Shown here in pieces: positions 19,828 through 32,600 of a DNA stretch of 64,000 nt. The stretch covers positions 1 to 64,000 of the forward strand of contig NXFV01001904.1 of the NCBI GenBank assembly GCA_002803225.1. Reading direction: 5' to 3'. The notes beneath the pieces were generated by a model that saw only the letters and a list, made by a program, of their open reading frames with translations, was not told the origin of the DNA and did no database searches. Numbering within the stretch: the stretch's first letter is position 1; the number at the start of each line of letters is the position of its first letter. The stretch is from Gamarada debralockiae (Eukaryota; Ascomycota; Leotiomycetes; Helotiales; Hyphodiscaceae). Position numbers and translations under genes: made by a program.

Positions 19828-21071
19828 ATGCGTCTTATCAAGCAGAACATTGAACGGGATGGCTCAGGAACCATCACACTCTTCCCTGAAGAGCCAGAGG
19901 ACATGGTAAGCTCCCACGACCTTTCCACTGTCTCGGCCCTGCTAACGTCCAACAGTGGCATGCCTACAACCTCATCGCCCCAACAGACCTCCTCCGCGCA
20001 TCAGCCATCCGTCGAGTAACAACCGAATCTGCAACCGGCAGCACGTCCTCCACACGCGTGCACATGAATCTCCTCATCCGCGTAACATCCATCGATTTCG
20101 ATCCTCAAGCCGGCCAACTGCACGTCAGTGGCCAAGTCTCCGAAGAAAATAAATACGTCAAAGTCGGCGCATTCCATACTCTCGACCTCGAACTACAGCG
20201 CAACTTCACACTCGAGAAGAGCGAGGGCTGGGATTCTGTGGCGCTGGATGTGGTAAGGGAGGCTGTCAAGCAGGATAAGGAGGGCACGGTACCGGCTGTG
20301 GTTATGCAGGAAGGTTTGGCGAATATTTGTCTCATTACGGAACATCAGACTGTGTTGAAGCAGCGCGTGGAGACGGGTATACCGAGGAAGAGGTCGGGGA
20401 GGGCGAATGAGCATGATAAAGGGATCAACAGGTTTTATCAGGTTACGCTGGAGACGCTGTTACGGCATGTAGATATCACGCAACCGCGGCCATTACTGCT
20501 TGCGAGTCCGGGATTCACTGCTGCGGGATTTCAGAAGTACATTCTCGACGAAGCCACGAGGACGGGGAACAAAGCGTTATTGGCGAATAAAGCCAATTTT
20601 GTGGTAGTTCACTCCAGTTCGGGACATCTTCACAGTTTGAACGAGGTGCTGAAAAGCCCGGAGGTTCTAGCTAAGTTGAAGGACACGAAATATGCGAGGG
20701 AGACTCGATTTATGGACGAGTTTATGACACTACTGCGGAAAGACGATGGCAGAGCTTGGTATGGACCTAGTGAGGTTGAGAAAGCTGTTGAAAAGGGCGC
20801 GGTTGGAAGGGGTGGAGGAGTGTTGCTTATTAGCAATTCTCTTTTCAGGAGTCAGGAGATCGGCACGAGGAAACGCTGGGTCACCTTGGTTGATAAAGTG
20901 AAGGAGGAAGGTGGTGAGGCGAGAGTGCTGAGTAGTGATCACGAAAGTGGGACGAGGTTAGAGGGCTTGGGTGGCATCGCTGCGATATTGACGTTTCCGC
21001 TCGAAGATCTAGATGAGGGTGAGGAGGAAGGCAGTGTTCCCAATGGAACAGATCAAGAACCTATAATATAA
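19828..21071 (+). CDS. DOM34: Dom34/Pelota ribosome-rescue factor
   Basis: Exons 19828-19905 and 19956-21071 give 397 residues, the family's normal length. The start MRLIKQNIERDGSGTITL is the typical Sm-like N-terminal domain. The central eRF1-like domain 2 contains the conserved VMQEGLANICLI, and the C-terminal domain has VVHSSSGHLHSLNEVL and the GGIAAILTFPL end. Dom34 with Hbs1 recognises stalled ribosomes in no-go and non-stop decay. The 50-nt intron falls after codon 26 with a GCTAACG branch. The gene is intact and housekeeping-like. Confidence 0.95.
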
Positions 21072-21659
21072 TGGGCTATCTTGCAATCTTATGCGATCCA
21101 GCATTCGGATCACTATCACATGGTGTTAAATGTCCTCCTGAGTTTTGGTAGGCTCACGAGCATTGAGCGATTCAATTCGTGTGTTTCTGCCAATAGAGGC
21201 ATCCTCAAAATGATCCGAAATATCGCTCAAGGGGGTAGCTGGCTATATACAGGGTTCCGCAAGGCAATTATCCAGCAGTCTGAAGACGTCTACATCTAAC
21301 CACCACCCCCTCCATCAGCCTCGTCGACTGCGGGCACATTTGTCAACTGCACCGAGCAGGGAACCAACTTCGTGTCGTTGGCGTATTTGATGCATTGCTC
21401 GAGAGTTGTTCCTCACTGTAGTGTATGAATTTGGGTTTCTTCTCTGGGAGTCGAAGTCGCTCTCCTGTTAGGCTGGCCTTGTGGCCCTCGACTCCTCGAG
21501 TGATGACCAAAGAGTAATTGCAATCGACATGAAATCCATAGTTCGGACACAAAACGTCCGTGGCGTTGTTCTGTGAGCCTCGATGTGAGCGCATACCTCC
21601 CTCCCTGTTATTGGCACACTAGCCATTGCATGTCCAGCCATCGCGATTACAACATAACA
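21072..21659. other. Intergenic, no gene supported
   Basis: Downstream of DOM34. An 83-codon minus frame at 21343-21594 shows no recognisable domain and is left out. Confidence 0.5.
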
Positions 21660-22300
21660 ACATTTCTAACCACCTCTTAGGGAGTTTCTAAGCTTGGAGC
21701 ACCTCTTATAACACATTTCATTATCAAATACGAAAACCACAGAAAGTATATGATCTGGGCTGGATGGCTCATCTGCGTAGCTACTCTGTTCCGGAGCAGC
21801 CTTTCCACGGAGTTATTGTATTTGATCGCGAGTCAGGGTTTCTTGTATAGTATTGGATTTTTGATCTTGTACTATCCTCTTTTAAATATGTTGAATGAAT
21901 GGTTTATTGAACGTCGAGGCTTAGTGTACGGAATTCTGTGAGTATTCTCACGTTTTCAACAAGAATATATCACTAATCACCGTGTAGTTTTGGCTTCGGA
22001 GGTGTATTTCGTCTTGCACTTCCTTTGATCATTAACAAACTCTTGAGTCGTTTTGGATATGCTATAACACTGAGAGCTTATGTTATTGCAATCGTGCGTA
22101 TTGCCTTCTTCAACAATCTCTCACAGTCTAACAGGACCCAAACTCGTCCCTGGTAAAGGGAGTTCCGGATTTGAAGAACTATGGGGTTGGGAGTTATCAA
22201 CCCCTGATCCTCTTGGTGGGAATATCGCTTCTGCTTAGTTCTTTGGGTGGGATTGGGTGGTTTTTGAGGGCAAGTTTGTTAAGTTTGCTTGCCCTGTTAG
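21660..22300 (+). pseudogene. MFS (monocarboxylate-permease-like) transporter remnant
   Basis: From about 21680 the plus strand reads GVSKLGAPLITHFIIKYE, then hydrophobic segments (WAGWLICVATLF; LLYLIASQGFLYSIGFLILYYP) and NEWFIERRGLVYGIL. After a 45-50-nt intron with a GTGAGT donor it continues FGFGGVFRLALPLIINKLL. This is the order of helices 3-6 of fungal MCT-like MFS permeases, including the ERRG loop. Start codon, first helices and the C-terminal half are missing, and frames break after about 22090. A non-functional fragment. Confidence 0.6.
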
Positions 22301-23130
22301 AATCATGTCTCGTTTGATCAAAAGGGGTAGATTTTGACCGGCTGGGCCTGATTTATTTGCACCCCTTGTTGATGGATAATCTAAAGCCAGTATATTTTAA
22401 TATGTAGGGTATTAGTATCTCAATAATTTTAATTAGTAAAATGCCCAGTCAGTCTCGAATGGCTTCAGGCGGCCATATAAACTGAGCAGGCAACCCTCTC
22501 TTCATTCACCATGGACCAGATTAGTGATTGACTGCTTTAGGCGAAACCAACTTCCAACTCTGAACATGAACCTCTTACGTTTCTCGAACTTTCTAACTTA
22601 CTATTGTTAGCTCTAACAAGTGACTCGCCATTAGAGTACTTTTTCGTACTCGGTCGAGGCGTTTATGCCACGTGATCTGGCGATGTTTTGTTTTTAGCCA
22701 TGCATCAGACGCGTTTCCAATCGCAACACCCGAACTCATGAGAAGGCATCTTTAGTTAAAGCAGAGCCAGCGGAGAACTTTCAACACAAGTGATTGAAGT
22801 GAATTCAATCAATCCATTGATCCGCTCAAGAGTTGATTCACTCTGTTTGCTGCAAACGGATTCCGGCACTATCTCTGCGCTCAGGCACCAACAAGCACCC
22901 GCCTCGAACTTGGCCCCTCATATTACTTTCCACTTCAATTAGAATCCACGAAACCCGATACTCAGAAGCTGTATCAATCATTTATCTCGGACTGGCATAA
23001 ACGCCTTGAGTTCAATTTCAGCGAACAATCCAGTCCTAAAACCCCGTTCGTACAAAGTCCGTTCCACAGTGCTCAAAAGTCCAAATCACTGATTGTACTT
23101 GAATGAATTAGATTTCAACCGAATACCGGT
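22301..23130. other. Intergenic, no gene seen
   Basis: AT-rich up to about 22440. No frame or element is supported. It includes the promoter of the following ipa-type gene. Confidence 0.6.
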
Positions 23131-25769
23131 ATGGCCGACTTCGATCCCATGGAGTTCTTCGCCTCAATAGGTCTGCCTCCGCCACCCTCTATGCCCACTC
23201 CAGCCGAAGTACGAAAAGAAGCCCGGCAGCGCTCGACGGACCTTTTGGCGCAGTGGGATAGACTGCGGCAAATCCTAGAACGGCATGAGGAGGTTCTACG
23301 TAAGCGTTGGATAAAGAAGACAAAGATACAACGGACAGCGATTCTGTTGGGTGCTTGGCCAAAGATGCCTTCTAAGCATCGACCAGACTATGAGGCTTTG
23401 AGTAAGGAGGGACCCCAAGTAAGCAATTGCTCATATTGTTAGAACTTCTTCTGTTCTGGCTGGTTTGTATATCCACTCAATAAAGGTCGCCTGGACATAA
23501 GCGCAGTCATCTGTTAAATGCCTCAAGCTTGGATAACTACTTCAATTTCATCTTATTGTTGGCTCCGTCCCAACCTCCAGCCCACGTTGGATGATTTAAA
23601 TCAATCGAAAGCAACGATTCTCTTGTCGTCAGAATCTGCAGCCCTTAACGTGCAATGCTGACTCTGAGATTTTCACAGTTAAAATCCCGAGGAACGAAAT
23701 TCAAGGAAGCTTACATGTTTCCATATATGAACATTGAAGATTTGACCCGGGGCAAGTCTCTGCTACTCTTTCTAAATTCCAGAGGCCGCCATGCGCCGAA
23801 CATATTTGCCCACGCAGATTTCGAAGCGACTCATCTGGGTCGAGTCAGTGGTGCTACTATGATGCCTTTCCTCAACCTCCACACCATGTTTCTCGAGGGA
23901 GAGACAGTCGAGACTTATGGCAACCTGGTGGCATGGGACGACGACCCTGAAGCTATGGATATGATGACCACGCGACTTGCACATCAACCTGGGGAGGGCT
24001 TATTCGTCTTAGAGATACAACAAAGAATACTGCATTTTCTCAACGACTGCTGCCGTACCATCCTTCACGATATCGACGCGAATGCTTTGATCGGCGAAAA
24101 ACTACCAATCAAACCAGAGCCCGAGCCCATTGTGGACAATGCGGATTGGCCGAGTTTGGCATCTATGGCTGCGGAAGCTCCATATCGTGTGCCTGCTCAG
24201 ATAGATTTTAACCGACTGAAATCTGTAGTTGATGCCAGGCGTTCTGATGCTGAGGATCACATCCGGAGTTTGAGAGAAGATCCAGGATATTTTTCAGACG
24301 TTTTACAAGATTGGAGCGATCATCGACAAGAAACTTTGCCGGATACAGAAGGAGCGCGCCATCCAATCCTGGACAAGCCGCTATTTTGGGATCGAGTGAT
24401 TGGGAATGTGATCGTGGATGCGTATGGAGCTCTCATTTCATGGAGTGGAGTCAGTCAACAGCTCGCCGTCCTTGCATCTCTTCAGGAAAAGTACTCCGCC
24501 ATTATTTCACCAAGAAAGAAGCTCCCTGATGAATATACCAAGGCACTTCTGACCTTCCAATACACCCTTGATCAGCTGAAGAAGGGTTATATCGGCACCC
24601 TCAAAATGGGACTTCCTGCATCCCCGTATTTTCGGTCACTCTTTCTCCGAGAGCCACAACTACCTGGATCTAGCATGATCCGATTGATAAGCAGACGTGG
24701 CACAGACAACATGTTTTGGCTCTTCTCTAGGCTTTGGGATGATCAGCAACTCTTCTTGCTAGGCTTCCCAAACCTCATGGATGAGCTCGAGAAAGTGATA
24801 CAGAGTGATTCGAAAGAACAGCAGAAACTCTCACCCTAGGTAGCGCGTGTCTTTTCAGAGCTCGGAGTGATAGCAAGAGCACGGCATGAACTCGATATTT
24901 ATATGCCGTGGGCAGCAGGCTTTGAAAACGAAATGGTGGATCATAAGGAAGCAATCGAGAAGGAGTTTCCAGAGAATTTTGCTGGCCTCGCAGACCTTCA
25001 GCGAAATCTCAAAACTGCATCATTTGCAAAGACCGGGAATCCGACTGGAGCAACATTTTACTACCCTTCAGACAAACGCCGTACACAACAAAACATTGAG
25101 AGCATGCGAAGTGCAGAACAGAACCTGGATGTATTCTGGGAGACAGTTGACGCGCATTATAGAAAAAAGGCTGGAAAGTCTCTCTACGAGGTATTCCGAC
25201 ACCTCTTGACCGATGATCAACCCTTAGCACGAACTCCTGAGTGGATCGAGCCCATCAAAGAATCGAAGGATAAACACCCTACACAAGAGACCGAACTGTG
25301 CCAACCACTCTCTCAGCTTCGAATCGATGCTCAAGAGTTCCCTTCCAAAGTCACTCCACGACAGCCAAGAGTTAAGCCAAAGACACGAGGAGAAGCATGC
25401 ACAGACACAACAAGTGGGGAGGGGGTCCTGCCGGAGCAAGAAAAGGACGTCCAACCGACGTTTATGGTCGCAAAGCGTGCTTTCAAAGTCTTCAAAACGC
25501 TCTTCCATACCCCGTCAGCGACAGACTTGCCTGGAGAGATAGCCTGGGCGGACTTCCTGCATGCTATGGCAGCTACTGGCTTCGCCCCCGAAAAGCTCTA
25601 CGGATCGATCTGGCAGTTCACCCCCACCACACTTGATGTTGAGCGCAGCATTCAGTTCCACGAACCGCATCCTCGAGGCAAGATCCCGTTCCGGAATGCT
25701 CGGCGAATTGGTAGACGGCTCAATCGAGCGTATGGATGGCATGGAGGAATGTTTGTACAATCAACTTAG
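23131..25769 (+). pseudogene. 'ipa'-type fungal protein of unknown function, one premature TAG
   Basis: Exon 1 is 23131-23418 (MADFDPMEFFASIGLPPPPS start, 96 codons). A 260-nt intron follows (GTAAGC ... TTCACAG), then exon 2 at 23679-25769. The combined frame would be about 790 residues. The order FDPMEFFASIGLPPPP, TKFKEAYMFPYMN, HADFEATHLG, RVIGNVIVDAYGALI, RSIQFHEPHPRGK and GRRLNRAYGWHGGMF matches a large, widespread but uncharacterised fungal family that databases often label 'ipa protein' (recalled). A TAG at 24837-24839 interrupts the frame where family members, as I recall them, have Trp. TGG to TAG is a CpA-to-TpA type change on the other strand. No other break is visible, so it is a young pseudogene, a truncated protein of 482 residues, or a sequencing error. 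Confidence 0.7.
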
Positions 25770-26794
25770 GGATTGTGCTATACTACCATTTTCGTATGAT
25801 TGCAGAGATGACAGCAGAGAAGGACGGAGAGGGTTTCGTTCTATAGAGATTATGTTACTCCGAAAGGAAAGGACAAGCTAGTCTCTCCTGTGGGATGATC
25901 AACTTCACTAGCCTTCGGTGAGCAAGTAGTCCATCGTCTCAACAGAGACAGCTGAACATATCTGGGGAAAGAAGATTCTGAAACGACCTACTGAGGCCGC
26001 TTCTCCTGTTTTCCATGGTCCATGAATCCTTTGCCCACACAGATGTATGAACTGGTCAATCAAAGATGAAACAAGAAACAAACTAAGACAACCGTTTCTT
26101 GCTAAGGCAATGATGAGCTGAAGTTAAGATAAACAAGAGGATTCGGTTGCGATAAACTTCTTAGATATCGGGGTGAGCCCAAAAGAATGACGCGTATCAG
26201 GTGCTTGACAGGTGGGGAGCCAACCGATGCACCGTGAGGCACCTGCAACTTTTTTTTAAGTCGAGTATTTTGTAGGGATAGCTGGTCGTGCCGTTATTGC
26301 AGTAGAGGCATGGCTTACAGGCGAAATGTGGAAGTCCTCCAAGGCAAAGAGGAGGAAACGTGAGCAGGCCACGACACAGTGGACGATCATCCTGGAGGCG
26401 ACGTTACACAAGACCCTGGTGACACTCCTGCTGCTTGGCATTTCAAATACAACAGAGAAATTTCAACGAAGTGACAAGTATACAGTTCAATAATAGACTT
26501 AAAGAGGCTAGCAAAGATGCTAGCAAACTCAAGCGTAAGTTGAGAGAGAGGCCCAGAAAGAGTGTCAGAGTGAGTCCTGGCTGACTTCGACGTCGATAGC
26601 AAAGAAGGCATTCATCCGATGGGTTTGCTCCGAGTAATATTCAGTATCCCACTTAGACTTGTCACGGACACTACGAGACTGAAGTCTTGAATAACTGCTT
26701 TGTTTTGCCAATAGCCGGGCCGCATTCTCAGCTTTCGCCGTCTATCAACTCAACATTGAGTCTATTGAGACTGAAATAGGCGGATTGGGAAAGA
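25770..26794. other. Intergenic, no gene seen
   Basis: One kilobase between the ipa-type gene and the dehydratase 3' end. Short frames on both strands have no support. Confidence 0.6.
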
Positions 26795-27815
26795 TCATAG
26801 GCTTTCAATCAGGCCTACCATCCCGACCTTCCCATAGCTGTCTATAATCTTCGCCTCAGTGATCTTATCCTTCTCTTCATCCATCACCACTCTATATTTT
26901 TCCCCAGTGTACAATGGACTTGTAGCCCTATACCTAATCTTCCTCGGGAACACATTGCCTCCTCTAATATCTCTCCAGAAGTTCACCATGTTGATCAGAT
27001 TGAGTGGCCCATGAACAACCAGGTCCCGGTGACCCTCAACCTCTCGGCACCATTCCCTATTGTAATGGATTTTGTGGGCGTTGAACGTGAGTGCTGAGAA
27101 ACGGAATAGAGTGACGGGTGTCTGGGTAAAGTCTCGAACGTGTTTGCCCTCTGGGAATGGGACTTCGGTTGGTTTGGAGGCGGGTGCCCGAGGGGCTGTG
27201 ATTTCGGGACGGAAGATCCAGTTTCTGCCAAATTATTGATCAGCAATGGCCTTTTACAAAGCAAATATTTCCTTCCACAACCCCCAAATTTTTTTTACCT
27301 AGGTCCACTAACCTCTTATCAACCAACGCAACACCATACTCATTCTCAAATCTCTTCTCAACCCCCACAACCACCATCTCGTCCCCAGCTCGCGTCTTCT
27401 TCCCCACGCTGCTCACCAACTTCGTCGTCTCCCTCACTTCCTGCCCAACGCACAACCTCTTTCCTTCCCCCGCAATCCACTCCAGTTCCCCACCCGCCCA
27501 CATTCGCCGCGTAAACGGACTCGGCGGGTTAAACGTGGTATCCGTGCCATCTCTCCCCAGGTCCTCCTCAACCTGCGCGGGCGTGAAATATGCCAAATGA
27601 TAACATGCTGGCAGTAGCGTCCCATCTTTCGGCAAGGACTGGGAGAGCTCGGTGCGGGATAGGGTTGCGGAGAATCGCTGCAACTGGTTTGCGTCTAGGA
27701 GTTGGATTTGGGTTTGAGGGGGTAGGGATTGCGTTTTTGTGAGGAATTGAGACGCGATTGAGATTGCGGATGGCGAAGAGGCGCTGCTGTAGAGCCGCCT
27801 AAGTATTCGAGACAT
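26795..27815 (-). CDS. Mitochondrial HotDog dehydratase (Htd2 / mesaconyl-C4-CoA hydratase type)
   Basis: Exons 27815-27313 and 27224-26795, with an 88-nt intron (GTTAGT), give 310 residues. The start MSRILRRLYSSASSPSAIS is Arg/Ser-rich with no acidic residues, a typical mitochondrial presequence; a longer upstream Met is unlikely. The C-terminal half carries the HotDog catalytic segment RFSALTFNAHKIHYNREW, and the N-terminal half the paired fold with FTRRMWAGGELEW. This arrangement fits fungal Htd2-like 3-hydroxyacyl-thioester dehydratases of mitochondrial fatty-acid synthesis, commonly annotated as mesaconyl-C4-CoA hydratase. The gene looks intact. Confidence 0.82.
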
Positions 27816-28573
27816 GATTGAGGTGTTTGGGAGAAAACATAGTGAGATGTTTTCAAGCTTTGTAGGATGGAGTTGCTGGTGGGGGATCCTGTCGGCATCT
27901 TGAGTTATTGCCGGAGCATGTAGCCGAATTGCTAGGGGGTTCAAAGCAAGCACGTGATTTGATCGTGATTGCATAAGGCCCAGTTAAGGGCCTCTAGCGC
28001 CCGAAATTAATCGTATCAATCAACCATACGTTCGAAGCATTCTGACAAGAAAATTCAGTGTAGGAAACTGTGGCGGTGTTGTATCTCCCCCCTTTTGGAT
28101 TCGGTAAAGCGCTATGACCGCACGAAGTAAGCCAGACACCCCTGATGTGTTGCTCCTCAATTTCCCCACTTGGATTCAACGCTGTACTAGAATTGGTGGT
28201 ATAAACATAGAACTGAGCAGAGAAAGAGCGGATACAGTATTGCCATCTTCTAAAGCCTCCATTTTATCAGGCGCAAATCATCTTTCGATTGTTGGGAACA
28301 AGCTATCGTACAAGTCCTACCCCTATCATCCTCACGCCCAAAAACGACCTCCCCATAGAATCCAAAATCCCGACATGATATGCAAAAATCAATACACTAG
28401 TAGGAAATCCTCCATTCATAAGTCCCCCTCCCCCCTCGCTCCTTACTCATCAATTATCCAAAAGAACACCCATCCAGCCAGCCAACTCGACCCAGGTCCA
28501 CCAACACCAAATCCAACCCTTCATTAAATTCCATTCCAGGACAGATTATGAAGTTTCCATTTCCAGATGACAT
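27816..28573. other. Intergenic, no gene seen
   Basis: Upstream of the dehydratase and downstream of the Myb-like gene, both on the minus strand. Contains C/A-rich low-complexity DNA around 28320-28530. Confidence 0.6.
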
Positions 28574-29601
28574 TTAAGCCATCACCACATCCCGCGATTC
28601 CTCCATTCTCTTGATGAGTTCACGCTCCTTTGGGCTGCGGGGAGAAGCATCAATGCCGAGAAGGGCTGAGATACTCGTAGCATTGTTCTTGGTCTCCTGG
28701 ACGGGAGTCAAGAGCTGCTGCGCCGGCTTTGGGTTGTAGGCTGGGTAAGGGTTGACGGTCTCAGTATCAGGAGAGATGCATGGAGTGGGAGGAGCGTTGA
28801 CAGCGATACTGCGCTTCCAGGCCTCCTCTAGGACGTATGGGGAGGCTCCGTTTCCATACTCGGCAGCAATGACACCCCAGAAAGATCCCCTGTGTGCCTC
28901 GTAGATTTGGCGAAGGCGCTCCTTGTCAACGTTGGAGAAATTCATTGGATTGCTGACGACATCGCAATCGAGACGGAGAGGTGGGTTGGTAGCGGAATCG
29001 GAGAGAGCACGACGCGGTGGGGAAGGCTTTGGGAGAATGGCCACTGGATGGCTGAGGGTGCGGACCGGGCTGTTGGACGCGGAGCGTGGAAGGAGGGTAG
29101 AGGCAGCTGGAAGCTGGACATGGACGGGAGACTGAGGAGAGTAGGTGTAGGTAGGTGGGGAAGCGGGTTGAATGTTGGCAGATTCGTGGATGGGGGATGG
29201 CATGGCAGGTATGATTGGGGACTGAGCTGTGGAGCCCGTGCCGGATGAGGTGACAGAGTTGGTGCGCTTGCGGCGGTTGCTGCCATGAGAGAGCTGGTGG
29301 TAATGGAGGCGACATGCCAACTCAGTCTTCTTCAGGTGGTTGGCAATGTGCTTGTAGGGCATTTTCTGGAGACGAGTTTGAAGAAGGTAGACCTCCTGTA
29401 ATAGATAATCAGCCAAGTTCAGACCATAATCGTAGATATAACGTGTACCTCATCCTCACTCCATGCTCTTCCTCCTCCAGTAGAGGCCTGCTTCCGGTTC
29501 TTCTGGACACCATAGTCGTGGCGATTGACAGCATCGACGGGAGAGTAGTTGGAGGGAGCCGAGTGAGCAGAGGTGTTCATCTGGTTCGTTGGGGTAGACA
29601 T
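28574..29601 (-). CDS. Myb/SANT-like DNA-binding protein, Ser/Pro-rich
   Basis: Exons 29601-29449 and 29395-28574 (53-nt intron, GTACAC donor) give 324 residues. An atypical Myb/HTH helix set spans the intron: RAWSEDE | EVYLLQTRLQKMPYKHIA, then KKTELACRLHYHQLSHG, about residues 45-90. A long Ser/Pro-rich disordered segment follows (PSPIHESANIQPASPP). A second helical segment lies at about residues 210-250 (DKERLRQIYEAHRGSFWGVI), then a C-terminal SPKERELIKRMEESRD. A nuclear regulator is likely, target unknown. A ~1-kb gene-free stretch upstream may hold its promoter and leader. Confidence 0.75.
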
Positions 29602-32600
29602 GGCAATCGTTGATCGTTACAGAATCGAAAGTATTTGTGTATGAAAAAAAGGTATATATGAATGTACAGAAAGGGTGTTGATCCAGCAAGTAGCAAGAAG
29701 CGAATTGTTAAGAGGGCAGTCCGGAGCCGCTGTAGAATGTATTCTTTCTTGGAAAATGGCGTAAATGATTTAAAATGTCGAGTTGGAAGAGAGACAGAAT
29801 AGAGTTAAACAACGCAATAAACTACAATAAAGAATGTAAGCAGCCAAGCCAGTTGGGCAATAAAAGAGCGTGAATTAGCTGCGGAAAGTAGTAGTCAACG
29901 TCGAGTGCAGAGAGACGAGAAAGGAAGAGAGTGCAGGCTAATATATGAAGCATTGTCAGACATGGGAGAATCTGGAGTAGACTAGGTCCCTTGGACAGTG
30001 GTGACCGTGCATCTCCCTCTGAAGTCTATTGCTCATGCTGGGACAGCGTGATTGGAGTGGTAATGCTGATGTTCGACAGAGTTTCTGATTATGCATGGCT
30101 TGGTTGCACATCTCAATTGGGATACCCTCCTCGTCCCGTTTCTGCATCATATTGGCGTTTCTTGGGGACTAGGATTAGTGTTTGGTGTTTGAGGCTCGTC
30201 TCAAATCACGAATTTATGACACAACGCACTCTGACCTTTGGGAAAATTTCAAAATCGATACTTCTCAACTCGAGGTATCTCCAAGGCAATTATTCACTTT
30301 ATCATATGCTCCAATACACAATTTTGTAAGACATAGCAATGCGCAAATCAGCAGCGAAATTATTTTGATGGTTTTTGACTTTGATGGTCGAATGAAAATC
30401 CGAAACTCGGCTCGATAATTCTTCCTCAACACCCTTGTCGCCATCAGACGCGAGACCGCATCTCCAGGCAAGGAACCCTCGAGCCACCGCCAGGGGACCT
30501 TAATTGAGATCTCTCCGGTTTCCCGGATAGGTTGGTGGATACCAGTGAATGCAAGATTGACACGGTGATCAGATTTAAACGGCCACACGCCGAGGCCCTC
30601 TCAACGCCCAGTGCTTAAAGTTGGTAGAGATACAGTAGCCGCCTCTGTTTCGCAGCTGGGACCTTTCGAAGTTTCGAAATATAATAGAAACAACAGCAAG
30701 ATAATAATAGACAATAAGACAAGGCCGATATCAAATACGACGGAAAGCTTATCGTAAAGTCAACCATCGCAAGTCTCTATTCACCTGAGAAACTCACTCA
30801 AACTTGACCGCTGGATCATAAACTGCTCGACGTCTGATCCCACAGTACAATGCGAACTGCGCATGACTGCGTTGGAGATAACCTAAAAATTGCACGTCAC
30901 TGTTGTTTGTCTTCCGTCTCAAAATCGCTGACTCCATCGAATCAGCGACTGAAGAAACGTGTGGAGAAATTACTTGGGTGTTCGGAAGGGTGAGCGTCCG
31001 ATTGTGTTCAGTGCGCCCATTGCGAGGCATCTGAAGAGGGCCTGCAATGTAATCCAGCCTTACAGAAAGGCTTAGCGGTGTACCGAATAGCGGAGAGTTC
31101 AGATGATGGCCCTGGCATGATGTTGAACCCTCGTATCGTGCTCATCCATCAGAGGGAACGAGAAGATTTCCGCGAATCCGAAGAGTGTTTTAAGCAGCTT
31201 GGGGGTTGCAACTGCGAATGAGATTTCATAGTGGCGCGGATCCGTCGACTTTCAAACGTCAATAGAGTCGATCATGGGATTCCGAGACTGCTGTCGTCTC
31301 GGAGGACCCTAGGCGACCACAAGAAACTTGCATTGAGACCTTCTTGCCGCTGTCACAGGATGAGGATGAGAGCGCTGCAGCCGTTGACGAGTGATGATGA
31401 ACTGATGTAGCGATGAATGACGACTTCTCGGGGCCGACCAGGTTGGATCTATGCGGTCTGTTTTATCTGATGTTGATTGTCATAGTGACGGGACGAAATG
31501 TTTACACTGATTCCATCGTTTCGTGGAGAAGGCGACGCGAACTCCGAGGCGGTGAATGACTTTAATTCACGGTGTGAATCCTCCGCACGTTTCGATTTGA
31601 TACAGAAGTTTCGAAACTTGTCGTAATGGAATTGCGCAAGTAATTATTCAAGTGTCGGTAGACTTGTATCCGTGGGAACCTCGCAGTGAAGGCAGCACAG
31701 CGCACGTGCGAACTCCATTAATCTCGATCACGCGGCATTGTTGGCGGAAGATGGGCCGATCTCATTTATATTATGATAGGTGTTGTGCAATGCAGGTAGT
31801 TTGAAAGAGATTTCAATTTAATAGTCTCTCCAGAAAGATCAAAGTTGGTAAGTTTTATGCATCATTTTCTAGATTAACTTCCTTGTGCCCTCCCAACCAT
31901 TACTGCTTCTCCTGCCCTCACAAACGAACTCTTTTGAGAGATGATTGACATCTGATCACATACCGAGCCCCTCAGATACTAGGTCCCATCAAGGAGGATT
32001 CTGGTAATTGAATGTTCACATGCACGCCATCCAGCTCCCATTGAACAAGTCCTGATTCTCTTCGAGTAATACCTCGGAATCGCTTTTCCTACATCACCTT
32101 TATGAATGCAATACATAATTTACTTGTTCTTCTCAGTATCCGACCTCACATGTGATGTTTTGCAAGCTTATTTTAAGTATCAAGTAACTTCAGCCTCTGG
32201 GTCAACGAACCGAGGTCCTGCAAGACAAGTGCAGCATGTACCTCTTATGTACCTATATGTATCTACCAAGGGGTGCTAATGCAATGAGCCCGTTTCGAGT
32301 TTCTCCTTCACAAGTTAGGACCAACTTCCTAAATAAACAAAGCTGCGAGGCTGTTAAAAGGAGGCCCAAACATAGAGAGAACAAGACATATGATTATGTG
32401 TCAAATGGTCAAATACTGATGAACAACAGACGAGATATGTTGCGACAGGATGTGACTGCGGCTGGCTGCATCCGAGAACGGCATGAACTGCACGAGCACC
32501 ATGATACCTATTCTTGGACCAAAACCCCTGATCTAAAACACACGCATGAAGCAAGTGGTAATTGTTTCCCGTTATTTTGAGATGAACTTCTCCAAAAGCA

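Noticed and set aside
21343..21594. 83-codon minus-strand frame with several Cys
   Set aside because: No signal peptide and no recognised Cys spacing; not supported as a secreted peptide.
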